The notes under the pieces: generated by a model | The model's input: only the letters and a program-made list of their open reading frames with translations | The model's database searches: none | Told to the model about the DNA's origin: nothing | NCBI RefSeq assembly: GCF_963678635.1 | Contig: NC_087068.1 | Location: 36,343,436 to 36,407,435, forward strand | Length of the DNA stretch: 64,000 nt | Reading direction: 5' to 3' | From: Symsagittifera roscoffensis | Lineage: Eukaryota > Xenacoelomorpha > Acoela > Convolutidae | Shown here: in pieces, positions 11,336-20,959 of the stretch | How positions within the stretch are numbered: position 1 is the stretch's first letter | How the letters are laid out: each line of letters opens with the position of its first letter | Translations under genes and position numbers: made by a program

Positions 11336-11900
11336 CCAAAATCAGGTAGTATTTCTGGTCTGGGAAATTTCGCTGGTCGACCGACTTCTGTCTGATCATA
11401 TTTCGACGAATTCGACCCGGGCTTTGAAAGTCAAAACACAAAAAAGTATGTGAAGTCTTTTGAAAACCATTAGTCTATTATATGCCTTTCTAATGATGAC
11501 TTATTTTTGTTTGATGTGCTTCATTTCAAAATCTCCAGTCCGTGAAGTCTTTTGAAAACCATTAATCTTTTATATGCCTTTCTTACGATGACTTGTTTTT
11601 GTTTGATGTGCTTCATTTCAAAATCTCCAGTCGTTTTTTTTTCTGATTTTAAAGACATGCTACACAGTATATATGTGTAAACACGTATAAGAGTAGAGAA
11701 TTAATGCAGACCACATTAAATTCTTCAGAATAACAAATGAGATAATACTAAATGTACAGATAAAACACTGTATTTTTCATACGCAACAAGACCACCTACA
11801 AAAAGCGGCGAAAACTAATAAACCAATTATTTAAAAAAATAACTTGCCGCTAGAAATTGTTCGATGAATTTATAAGCAATGAATTGACTGCATGTAAATA
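11336..11900. other. Non-coding spacer with a 92-bp tandem duplication
   Basis: 11451-11542 is repeated directly at 11543-11634 with a handful of changes (both begin TGAAGTCTTTTGAAAACCAT and end with CAAAATCTCCAGTC). The rest, 11635-11900, is AT-rich and should contain the promoter and 5' UTR of the Sec7-PH gene. I see no clear core promoter element that I would call. Confidence 0.6.
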
Positions 11901-13223
11901 ATGGACTGTGAACATCTAAATGAAGTAGCCCAGGGAGAGCAGGAGTTATTGGTTCTAAGAGCCGAACTAGAGGAAAACCGACGAAAATACGCAGAGATTG
12001 AACGCCTGTTGAAAGATTTGCAATCTGCTGTGGATGCACAGTCTGATTCAGTTAAATTGGCACCTGCGATTGATTTTTTCAACAACGGAAAATTCGCAGA
12101 ATGTTTCTCATCAATCGCAGAACTTGAACTTATTACTGATGCGTCGAGTTGTTATGAAAAGTCACAATTTCTCAGGGAGCACTCTTCAAGTTTGAACATT
12201 GAAAAATTTCACAAATATTTATTCAAGCCCGCAAACGAAAGCGTGCTGAAACACTACATCTGCAGCATCAACATAAGTGGACTTAACTTGTTACAGTCTG
12301 TTCGACAGTGTTTCGAAGCATTGCGATTCACAGAAGCGGAGGCAAACGTCATATCATTTATTTACAAAAGCATTTCTGAGAGTTACTTCCGGCAGAACGA
12401 AGACGAAGCTGTGAAGCATTTCGGGACGAAGGATGTGTGTGAGTTCGCGGCTGGCGCTGTAGTCTTCGTCAACACCTCTTTGAACAACTCAAGTGTGAAG
12501 GCCAAAGACCGAATGACCGAAGATCAGTTTGCTAATTTCGGTCAATGCGATGAAGTGAAGCACTGGCATCCAGGTGGTATCCAAAGAGACTACATGGTTA
12601 AGCTTTACCGCGAGATCAAAGAAAACCCACTCCGGTTCAACTGCAAACGCGACCAGGACTCTTCTACAGGCACCGAGGTGAAAGTGATCAAAAGTGGCTT
12701 CCTGGAAAAAGAGGGAGGAGAACGGAAGTCCTGGACTAGAAGATACTTCGTGTTGCATTCGGATATTCTCTATTATTACACAGACGATACCACAACGAGC
12801 CCAAAAGGAATCATTGTTTTGCAGAACCTTGAAGTGAGCAAAGCGGATCATGACAAGAAGAAGTTCTGCTTCCAGCTGACCAGTCTTGATGGCTCCATGA
12901 TCACTGGTTCCAAGTCCAACTCAGACGGTGGTCAAGTTTCTGGAAAGCACTGGAGGTACTTGATGAGTGCGACGAGTGAGGAACTGAGAGACAGTTGGGT
13001 GTCTGCAATTCACTCTACTCTAAAAGTGGACATGATTCATGCGTTCCAATCATGGAGACTACAAGATGACAGAGGAGCAGACAGTCACAACAGAAGCAGC
13101 AGATACGGAAGACAACAGTCCTTTGAGAGTAGAGCTCCTGTCTGTGGCAGACCGAGAACCCCAGTCGGACCACGAAGTAGACTATCACCACTCGCCAACG
13201 TCAGAAAAAATCTCAATTTTTAA
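11901..13223 (+). CDS. Cytohesin-like Sec7-PH protein, intronless, catalytic Glu missing
   Basis: 440 codons without introns. Residues about 12-47 form a coiled coil, about 55-245 a divergent Sec7 domain and about 262-376 a PH domain: the order of cytohesin-family Arf GEFs, which are about 400 residues long. Support: the Sec7 second motif at 190-202 (VNTSLNNSSVKAK), the helix block with GLNLLQSVRQ, and in PH the GFLEK start, KSWTRRYFVL (residues 276-285) and Trp366 in the last helix. Cytohesins act at membranes, exchanging GDP on Arf and binding phosphoinositides. Here the 'glutamic finger' position in the YLxE loop reads YLFK (residues 106-109), so exchange activity is doubtful. The start has A at -3 and G at +4, and a stop lies two codons upstream. 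AATAAA follows at 13384. The lack of introns suggests a retrocopy. The C-terminal 55 codons have a rival open frame (see findings). Family fit is good; function is inferred. Confidence 0.82.
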   Translation: MDCEHLNEVAQGEQELLVLRAELEENRRKYAEIERLLKDLQSAVDAQSDSVKLAPAIDFFNNGKFAECFSSIAELELITDASSCYEKSQFLREHSSSLNIEKFHKYLFKPANESVLKHYICSINISGLNLLQSVRQCFEALRFTEAEANVISFIYKSISESYFRQNEDEAVKHFGTKDVCEFAAGAVVFVNTSLNNSSVKAKDRMTEDQFANFGQCDEVKHWHPGGIQRDYMVKLYREIKENPLRFNCKRDQDSSTGTEVKVIKSGFLEKEGGERKSWTRRYFVLHSDILYYYTDDTTTSPKGIIVLQNLEVSKADHDKKKFCFQLTSLDGSMITGSKSNSDGGQVSGKHWRYLMSATSEELRDSWVSAIHSTLKVDMIHAFQSWRLQDDRGADSHNRSSRYGRQQSFESRAPVCGRPRTPVGPRSRLSPLANVRKNLNF

Positions 13224-13304
13224 CTTCTTGATTTAATTTACACAAGACTAAAAATTAGTTTTTTTAACTGTAGCAATTTGTAAGACTTTTGTTTGATTTT
13301 TTTT

Positions 13305-13685
13305 ATAAATGATTAATGATTTAATCATAATTTTTTGATGTGTCAGTTTGAATCAGATGCGTTATGGCATTATGAGCAGATAGAATAAAGTTATCTCCTA
13401 ACTTGACCGGAATTCGTGTCTATCTTAATATAAAAATTAAGAAATAACAATTAATTCTTTTTAAATCAGAACACACTTTTCTACAAGAATCACACGCTCA
13501 CCTTTGGGAAAATTGCATATTTAAGATACAGATTCTTGTAGATCTCCAGATTACTATTGAAGATTTTTCTTCTCAGCTCAACGCCTCTGCGAGCAGTTTC
13601 TCTTCGAAAGCTATCTTTCAAATCACCACCATTCAATCGCCATTTAAAACAACTGACAAAATCTTGTAAAAACAAAAAAGACGCT
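13305..13685 (+). repeat. Duplicated 3' flank of the Sec7-PH gene, copy A
   Basis: Nearly identical to 15545-15925 (begins ATAAATGATTAATGATTT, ends AAAAAGACGCT). Open frames inside, on either strand, are short and shared by both copies; I do not regard them as genes. Confidence 0.85.
13384..13389 (+). promoter_or_regulatory. Putative polyadenylation signal AATAAA
   Basis: Canonical hexamer 161 bp after the stop codon of the Sec7-PH gene, in a T/A-rich 3' region. It lies inside the segment duplicated at 15545-15925, so a second copy exists at about 15624. Confidence 0.45.
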
Positions 13686-15042
13686 AATAGAGATGTTCTA
13701 TTAAGTGTGGATACTGTATGTGGATGTTCATATGTTCATAAATTATATGCGGACGAACAGGATCACAGTGAAAAAGCAGACACCCTTGCTAACTGCGAAG
13801 TGAACATAGTTTCATGGTTTCCATCTGATGTCAAAAGATCATTTTTATTTAACCCGGGTTGACCTCCATACACCGAAAATGCTTATCATACAATTCCATA
13901 CATTAAGTGTGTGGGAAAATGCTTGTCATACAGTTTTCATACAATTTCTAAAAATGGTAGGAAACTGGTATAAACTCGTTTCTGTGGCTGTTTGATTCTA
14001 ATAAAACAGTCTGGTGATAAAAACTGAGGTTTTCGTTTTTCGAAAAAAATGCTTATCATACAATTCCCATATATGGAAATTGTATGACTGGCATTTTTTT
14101 TGATGGCGACACAAAGTAATTTTGAAATTTTGGCCCAAAAATTTTTTGTTTTTTTTTCAACCCCAAATCGAATTTCGTACGCAAACAAACATTTTTCGAA
14201 AAAAAATTTTTTGCATGCAAAATTGAACATTTTGTGTGCATAACGTAGTCCAGGATACGATAAAATTGGCTTTTATTTTCTTTTCACTTAAATTTTTTTT
14301 TTCAAAAACGCGGAAAATTCCTATTTTTTCTGTATGGGGTGTTAGTGTATGCCTTGATCAATGTCTCATAATTTGAAAATTCAAAAATTTAAAATAATCA
14401 TCATTAAAAAATTCTGCCAAAAAATAAATGTTTGTTACTTTTGCTATATCAATTGTAAAAGACAGGCATATTCAGGTCGTTTTCTATGCATTGTCAATGC
14501 AAGACCGGCCAACCTTTGGTGTTTGAGTAACCAAGGTCTTTGTCACTTGTGTTCAGTTGCAACTACAACCGAAAATTTTTCAGAAACTAAATTTAGAAAG
14601 AAAAAATCAAAATTTTTTGTTTATGGAAAAACACACTATCATAAAATTTTCATATATGGAAAAATGCTTATCATAGAGTTTTCATACAATTTTCTGTACG
14701 TATGGAATTGTATGAAATTGTATGACAAGAAGTTTCTCATATATGGAAATTATATGATAAGAAGTTTTGGTCAACCCGGGAATGTAGTTAAAGTTATAGA
14801 TAGGAAATTTACATTTGACCAAAAGGATTTAGAAATCGGTTCTAACGAAACTATTGTGGGTTCGAATAGCTACCTGCCGAATGTATAAATTCATGTAATA
14901 ATCCAAAATAGTGTACGCAGAACTCTTGAAAAAATTAAAGTCAAGTTCTTGTACGGAAGTAAAGTACCATCGCAGAGACGCAATTAAAAACTAATGATTT
15001 TGACAGAATCAAGGGGAAACAGGCATATAATTTCTGAATGCT
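13686..15042. other. 1.36-kb insert present only in the first copy of the local duplication
   Basis: In the second copy ACGCT (15921-15925) is joined directly to GATGTTTCTAAC; in the first copy 1357 bp intervene, and both junctions carry GCT. The insert therefore arrived after, or was lost from the other copy after, the duplication. It contains the TIR element 13853-14780 plus flanks of unknown origin. The open frames at 13557-13862 and 14361-14888 have no recognisable domain and cross repeat boundaries. Confidence 0.65.
13853..14780. mobile_element. Non-autonomous DNA transposon (MITE-like), 928 bp
   Basis: Perfect 12-bp terminal inverted repeats: CCCGGGTTGACC at 13853-13864 and GGTCAACCCGGG at 14769-14780. 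Subterminal regions on both sides are rich in short inverted motifs of the type ATGCTTATCATACAATTCCATA / TATGGAATTGTATGA. No transposase frame is visible. TTTAA precedes the left end, but no matching copy follows the right end, so the target site duplication, and with it the superfamily, stays open. Confidence 0.65.
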
Positions 15043-15544
15043 GATGTTTCTAACAGGTCAATTTAGTGAGTGGCTCCGATTATCGAAGCAGCACTATGGA
15101 AAAGCTACGACAATATTTTGAGAGGTATGGAAAAAACCCAATACCAGAAAAATATTACAGCGAGGGGCAGATCTAGGATTTTCTAAAAGGGGGTGACATC
15201 GGATTTTCAAAAAAAAAAAATCCCATGAAGACCTTATTTTGATAAAATTTTCTGCGCCGCAGGCAAGTTGAAAACAGCCATTCCAAAATAACAGTGGAGC
15301 CAGATCTTAACTAGTATTTATCATTGGTTATTATTATGATATTTTAGCCCTATAAAATATTAAATACTAACCAATCATACTCCATCAAATTAACAACCTA
15401 TTTTTTGTAAAGTGTTGAAACTACTTGTAGTTTCAACTCGAGAACAGTATGAATTAAACTTAGAATACAGTTGTTCTCATTCTGGAACTAACTCGCGCAA
15501 ACCGGTGTACACTAGATCTATTGAGACTAAGAGATATAAGAGAT
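15043..15544 (+). repeat. Duplicated flank plus partial LTR, copy B
   Basis: Nearly identical to 15926-16425. It consists of 252 bp of flanking DNA and the first 250 bp of the Ty3/gypsy LTR (from TGGAGCCAGATC at 15295). It breaks off at AGATATAAG, where copy A' begins. The flank contains a GGGGCAGATCTAGGATTTTCT-like stretch reminiscent of hAT ends. Confidence 0.82.
15295..15544 (+). repeat. Truncated LTR of element 1 (duplicate)
   Basis: First 250 bp of the 378-bp LTR seen whole at 16175-16552. It arose by the local duplication, not by an independent insertion, because the 5' flank is duplicated with it. Confidence 0.8.
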
Positions 15545-15925
15545 ATAAATGATTAATGATTTAATCATAATTTTTTGATGTGTCAGTTTGAATCAGATGC
15601 GTTATGGCATTATGAGCAGATAGAATAAAGTTATCTCCCAACTTGACCGGAATTGGTGTCTATCTTAATATAAAAATTAAGAAATAACAATTAATTCTTT
15701 TTAAATCAGAACACACTTTTCTACAAGAATCACACGCTCACCTTTGGGAAAATTGCATATTTGAGATACAGATTCTTGTAGATCTCCAGATTACTATTGA
15801 AGATTTTTCTTCTCAGTTCAACGCCTCTGCGAGCAGTTTCTCTTCGAAAGCTATCTTTCAAATCACCACCATTCAATCGCCATTTAAAACAACTGACAAA
15901 ATCTTGTAAAAACAAAAAAGACGCT
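15545..15925 (+). repeat. Duplicated 3' flank of the Sec7-PH gene, copy A'
   Basis: Second copy of 13305-13685, joined directly to the second flank copy (15926) without the 1.36-kb insert. Confidence 0.85.
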
Positions 15926-16425
15926 GATGTTTCTAACAGCTCAATTTAGTGAGTGGCTCCGATTATCGAAGCAGCACTATGGAAAAGCTACGACAATATT
16001 TTGAGAGGTATGGAAAAAACCCAATACCAGAAAAATATTACAGAGAGGGGCAGATCTAGGATTTTCTAAAAGGGGGTGACATCGGATTTTCAAAAAAAAA
16101 TCCCATGAAGACCTTATTTTGATAAAATTTTCTGCGCCGCAGGCAAGTTGAAAACAGCCATTCCAAAATAACAGTGGAGCCAGATCTTAACTAGTATTTA
16201 TCATTGGTTATTATTATGATATTTTAGCCCTATAAAATATTAAATACTAACCAATCATACTCCATCAAATTAACAACCTATTTTTTGTAAAGTGTTGAAA
16301 CTACTTGTAGTTTCAACTCGAGAACAATATGAATTAAACTTAGAATACAGTTGTTCTCATTCTGGAACTAACTCGCGCAAACCGGTGTACACTAGATCTA
16401 TTGAGACTAAGAGATATAAGAGTAA
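15926..16425 (+). repeat. Duplicated flank plus LTR start, copy B'
   Basis: Second copy of 15043-15544. Here the LTR continues to its end at 16552 and into element 1. Confidence 0.82.
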
Positions 16426-16552
16426 GATTAAGATTGGTATTAGACTGAGAAGTTGCACGAATCTATCCGGCCGAAAATAAGATAGCGTGACGAGCAGACG
16501 GTGTACCTTATCTGAAATTGATCTATGAGTACAGCAACCTATACATAACTCA
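16175..16552 (+). repeat. 5' LTR of element 1
   Basis: 378 bp, from TGGAGCCAGATC to ATACATAACTCA (TG...CA ends). Same length as the LTRs at 41185 and 45353, from which it differs at a limited number of positions. A TATAAAATATT stretch at about 16230 could serve as a TATA box. Confidence 0.85.
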
Positions 16553-16554
16553 TC

Positions 16555-16572
16555 TGGTGCAACCAAAAGTCG
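16555..16572 (+). promoter_or_regulatory. Primer binding site (minus-strand primer tRNA)
   Basis: TGGTGCAACCAAAAGTCG begins two bases after the LTR end, with TGG complementary to a tRNA CCA tail. The same place in element 2 (53078) reads TTGTGCGACCATAAGTCT, a decayed version. I cannot assign the tRNA from memory with confidence. Confidence 0.65.
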
Positions 16573-16635
16573 CGAGCAGACCTTAACCAAGCCAGAATTA
16601 GACAAAAATTTGATTAGATATATTATTCCATAAAA

Positions 16636-16821
16636 ATGTTATATGTCAAAAACTTAAGAGATATGTATCTACGCCTCAATAGATCAGATCCAATATTCCG
16701 AACAATGCGAGAAGTACCCGGTACTGGAAGAAGACGTCGAACAAGAAACGCCATACGACTAGGAAGAAACCTACCAACTGATTTCATGATAGTACGACAA
16801 AAAACAAAATCAAACTTTTGA
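16636..16821 (+). CDS. Arg-rich leader mini-ORF of element 1
   Basis: 61 codons from 16636, or 52 from the in-frame ATG at 16663, which aligns best with element 2 (53197-53364). The core is conserved at protein level between the diverged elements: RLxRSxPxFRT, RExPGxGRRxRTR and RL. The piece is basic, with GRRRRTR resembling an arginine-rich RNA-binding or nuclear localisation segment. It sits directly after the PBS and far upstream of gag, so it could be a leader peptide, a 5' exon spliced to env or X, or conserved because of RNA structure. Function unknown. Confidence 0.45.
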   Translation: MLYVKNLRDMYLRLNRSDPIFRTMREVPGTGRRRRTRNAIRLGRNLPTDFMIVRQKTKSNF

Positions 16822-17832
16822 ATTTAGGATACTACCAGCAGTAAAATTAAATTTTCATTTGCTGACATAATATTTGAAAAATGATTCAAATAACCTTTCA
16901 TGGCGCTAAACCTAATAATTGTACAAAAACAACTGATAAAAACAACACTTGTCGTTTTCATTAAATCAGCTGTAAATTAAATGGCAACTTGAAAAAACAT
17001 TTATTAAATATGAAAATACAAAAATTAGATTGTATAAATTATAAATTTTTGTATTAAAATTCATCAAATCATCCCAGCTTCATCAGCTAAAGTAGAACAG
17101 CAAAAATCAGAAACTAAAAACCATCAAAACTAACACCCAACTTTAACCCTCTAATTTTGAACTATCAAGGCTTATCCTTACTTTCATTTAAATTAATTTC
17201 ATTCAAATAACAGATCATCAAGGCTTCCCTTGGATCTTTAAATTAAATTATACCTTAAAAATTAAAATTATAAATATTTAAATCAATGATCATCATGATC
17301 TATCCTTGGATCAAATAGAACAATTTTGTTCTCCCCCTTCACATTTAATTAGTGTCTAACGACCTCCAACGTCGATTCACTACCCAACCCTCATCAAAGA
17401 CCCAAAATTAACAGAAATTTTTCAAAAAACTAGCCATTTTAATTAAGCTAAACAGTGAAGAACTTCGGTCACTCATCCTTCACTTGATCCCACGCTAGAT
17501 GACCCAGGCTAAATCACTTAAACTTAGTATGTCATAAAATAGTATCTAACGAACTGCTTGCGTTCTAATTATATCTGAACCTTGTGGATCGATTTACTAT
17601 TCTCCAACCCTTGAGCACAAATCTCAACCCCTAAGTGAGATTGGGTAGGTCCAATCTTAGCTTAGAATTAGTCACCGAGAAAGTAAAAATCATTCTTCGG
17701 AATCAATATACGCTTTTCTCTCCAACTCAAATATACGACTCAAGTTAAGCTAACCCCGAAAAGTCGTAAGAACTAACAGTTTAAGGCATTAGAACCCCTA
17801 ATCCAGATTGCGCATCCTTCATCCTAAACCTT
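16822..17832. other. Untranslated leader of element 1
   Basis: About 1 kb without coding capacity, collinear with 53365-54383 of element 2 (shared blocks include GAACAATTTTGTTCTCCCCC and CTAACGACCTC.AACGTCGATTCACTACCCAACCC). The conserved blocks may include packaging and splice-donor signals, but I see no single convincing donor. Confidence 0.55.
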
Positions 17833-19290
17833 ATGTCAGGAGACAATTTAGGAATCAAAAAAACAATCATAATACACAATTGCTTAATAAACGACGAAAA
17901 ATACGACCTCGCAATCACACCACACATACAATCAGTAGGATACAAAAGAACAAACAGACAAACACTAAGAAAACAAATTTCTAGAAAAAAATTTTCAAAA
18001 CAAAGAAACGCAGTCTCAGAATCAGAAACAACCGCAATTCACGAACTTCATAATTCAAAAGACTCAATCAACAAAAATCACCAAATAGACGATCAATTAT
18101 ATTTCACAGATTCAGAAACCACATCACCAGCATCGGTAGAAGGCAAACGGAAAAGAAAACATTGCTACACAAAGAAATCAGCACGTTTGTACAATTCGAA
18201 TCAACCAATAAGACACATTGAAAATTACACATTAACAGTAATACAACACAAAAAATATTCGAAAAGAAAATAACCCAGAAAATTCAATACTCCTATTTTT
18301 AATATTACCATTAAATGAACCTCGTAGACAAAAAAAATGTAAAAATTTAAATGCAAAATTATTCGAAAAAGGAGAAAGTCCATGCCCAAAAGATTTTCCC
18401 GATGTAAAAATCAAAAGATAACTTCTCGATCACTATATTAAAGGTATATGTAGTCTCATATCATGCTATGGAATCTACACAATAGAAGTCAGATCACCAA
18501 ATACATTTCGTGACAAATATCTCATTCAAACTGACGATGCCGACATAGAACTTTCAAAAGATTTTCCACAATACATCAAAAATATACAACACCAAAACTC
18601 ACAAAGAGCAAATTTGATATTTACAAACGACGTATTCTCACTTATCTATATCTATCTATCTATATTAGAATTGAATGAAACCCAAAGCGAATCACCTACT
18701 CAAACATCTCGACATACAATTGTTTGACAGGAAATACATAAATTTTCAAAATTTCTACATGCAATTCGAGAAAACCTAATAAATGATCAAATAACACAAA
18801 ATGTTAAACACGATTTACAAAAAATCTTAGCATGGTTGATAATCAATTTTTTTGGTCACAAAATTGATCTTATTGAATAAGCAAGAAAATTTTCGACCAC
18901 AAAAAACAGATGACGATACTGTACTAGCAGAACAATCAGAGTATGTATGGGACCCTGAATGGTCTTATGAATTATTTAATAAAATACCGACAGATATATA
19001 AAGTCAGGCAATTAGCACTATTTCTTTTAATAAAGATTATGTTAGAGTATACCCATTTACAGTTGACGCAACACCTTTATACTATAATTCATTCTTCCCT
19101 GAAAGAACAGGAAACAACAGTTTAATTTCTACATTTATAAATAGTGATAATTTAAACGGAACTAGAAATCTTACACAACAAGATATACAAACTCCATCAC
19201 GTTTTGTAAACGAAGAAATTGTTGAAACAATAACAACAACAGAAGCACAACGAAGCATTTCACCTATTCAACCCAATTTGACAACCGCAA
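17833..19290 (+). pseudogene. gag N-terminal part (matrix-like), element 1
   Basis: Starts at ATG 17833, which aligns with ATG 54384 of element 2 (MSxxNLxxKxTIxxHNC at both). Open to 18273 (146 codons), then continued with stops: blocks such as FEKGESPCP, LIQTDDADIELSKDF, NDVFSLIY, VKHDLQKILAWLIINFF and DYVRVYPFTVDATPLYYNS are shared with element 2 in order. A (TATC)n run at 18642-18665 lies within the frame. Matrix role is inferred only from position. Confidence 0.65.
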
Positions 19291-19295
19291 ACTTA

Positions 19296-20959
19296 AAAAA
19301 ACCAACGTTACAACAACCAGTCATAAATCAACAGTAAAACCTTCTGTTGCACAAAAATATTCACAACTGGACTACCTACGTTTCGACCAGTAACAAAACC
19401 ATCATACAAACGGCAAAGAAATAATTTAATTGCAGAACATAATTATTACTACGTAAGTGGACCAAAAACGACAAAAGCTAAAACAAATACTCACAACCGA
19501 TTTTAAACTCAGTAAGTTTTCATGACCAACCGAGATCCTCACAAGAACAAAATGGAAACTACACATTTTTTCAACAACGTAAAAACAATACAAATGAAAT
19601 CTCGAACAAAAAATTAACATCAGAATTACGCACAAAAATATTTTTCATCAGATGATGACGAGTACTATAATCAGAATCATCAAGGATTTTCCTCAAACCA
19701 AAGGCCTCGTTTTTACAGTTTTGAGCAACCAGATGTTTTCAAACCATGCAAACAAAATGAACAGATAGGACAACCTAGAACTAATCCAACACCTTACAAT
19801 AACAATTTTCAACAACAAAATCCAGTTAATACACATTCATATCAACCAATTCAGTTGCAAAATGAAATGTCGCTACCATTTTGTTTACAACAACACGAAA
19901 TAACAAAAAAGCCAACTAACAAAATTTTCTCAAATGCCACACGGCGCAGAAATTTTACAAATGACTATGAATCCATACCTAATGGGTGGATCATCAATAA
20001 CATCAAATAAACCACTAATGGTATTCACAGGCACAGATCCAGAATACTCTGTAGAAGATTATCTAAATGCATTCACAGCAAATTTACTTCTAAATATAGG
20101 ACTTGAACCAGTAAACACTGCTCCAATCCAAATTACCCTTAATGTAGCAGCTCAAAAATGGTTTTTAGTCTTACATATAGAAATAAAATCAGATTGGAAA
20201 AGATTCACACAAGAATTCTCGAAAATGTTTTACTCAGAAAGAAACAAACAACATCAAAGAGTTTCATGCAATGAAATTCGTAGACTACCCAATGAAGCAA
20301 TAAAATAACTTGCAGTAAGATTTGAAACATTAGTCCGAAATGCATATTTACTCAACACTCATGATTATGAAAAGACAAAGATGACAGAAATTTTAATGAT
20401 GACTCTAATATCTGAATTACAAAAATTAGCAATAAAAAAGAGACTATCACATCCTTCCTCAATCCGAGAACCTGATTTAGATTTTAGGAAACTAGTAGAT
20501 AAACTAGAACAAGCAGAAATACCTACAATCACAATTAAATTAGAAGGAACCGAAAACTTTAAAATTTCAATATGTAAATAACATCCAAACCACTACTTCA
20601 CACATAAACAAAATCAACGACTCTTATACCATTTTATCCAAAAAAAATCACCGAAATTTTAAACATCTACGAGAAAAATCCAAATTTTAAAGCAAACCAT
20701 CATTCAAAAAATGGTGTAATTATTGTCGACGATACGGACACAGTATCGCTGAATGCAGACAAAAAACAACAAGATAATCAGAATAAAACACAAAACTATA
20801 GAGAAGCCAACAAATTTTTCATCAATTTATGAAGAAAGATCAAATTTTACCAAACAAGAACATTCATAGTAATAATAGTTCACGAAAACCACTTTCGATT
20901 AATTCCAATTACTCGAGACAACAATCACTCTATAATACGATAGAGGACGATCACCATAC
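19296..20959 (+). repeat. gag tandem duplication, unit 1
   Basis: 1.66-kb unit repeated directly at 20960-22621, offset 1662 in the capsid region. The junction joins GAGGACGATCACCATACTT to AAAAAATCCAACGTTACG. Each unit holds the end of the gag N-terminal part, capsid and the CCHC knuckle. Confidence 0.85.
19934..20780 (+). pseudogene. gag capsid and CCHC nucleocapsid, element 1 copy 1
   Basis: 19934-20308 and 20381-20581 are one capsid-like domain interrupted by a TAA at 20306. It begins MPHGAEILQMTMNPYLMGG, followed by PLMVFTGTDPEYSVEDYLNA, AAQKWFLVL, WKRFTQEFSKMFYSERN and REPDLDFRKLVDKLEQAE, a layout typical of Ty3/gypsy gag. At 20715-20756 a zinc knuckle CNYCRRYGHSIAEC fits C-x2-C-x4-H-x4-C (nucleic-acid binding). 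Compared with element 2 it lacks a short stretch after the NIGxEP block (a 'HQIWIHRR'-type segment). Confidence 0.75.

Noticed and set aside
10526-11349. Overlapping open frames on both strands (up to 127 codons) over the minisatellite
   Set aside because: They exist because the 21-bp unit is a multiple of three and lacks stops; the peptides are repeats of the unit, with no domain.
13557-13862. 101-codon forward frame after the Sec7-PH gene
   Set aside because: It crosses the A/insert boundary at 13686 and ends in the TIR of the MITE; the duplicated copy does not keep it.
14361-14888. 175-codon forward frame in the 1.36-kb insert
   Set aside because: It starts inside the MITE-like element and crosses its right end; composition follows AT-rich and palindromic DNA, and no domain is visible.
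16357-16605. Minus-strand frame in the LTR/PBS region, recurring at 52894-53076
   Set aside because: Hydrophobic Leu-rich translation (LLSLIPILILLLYLLV) arises from the antisense of the GAGTAAGATTAAGATTGG LTR sequence; recurrence is explained by LTR identity.
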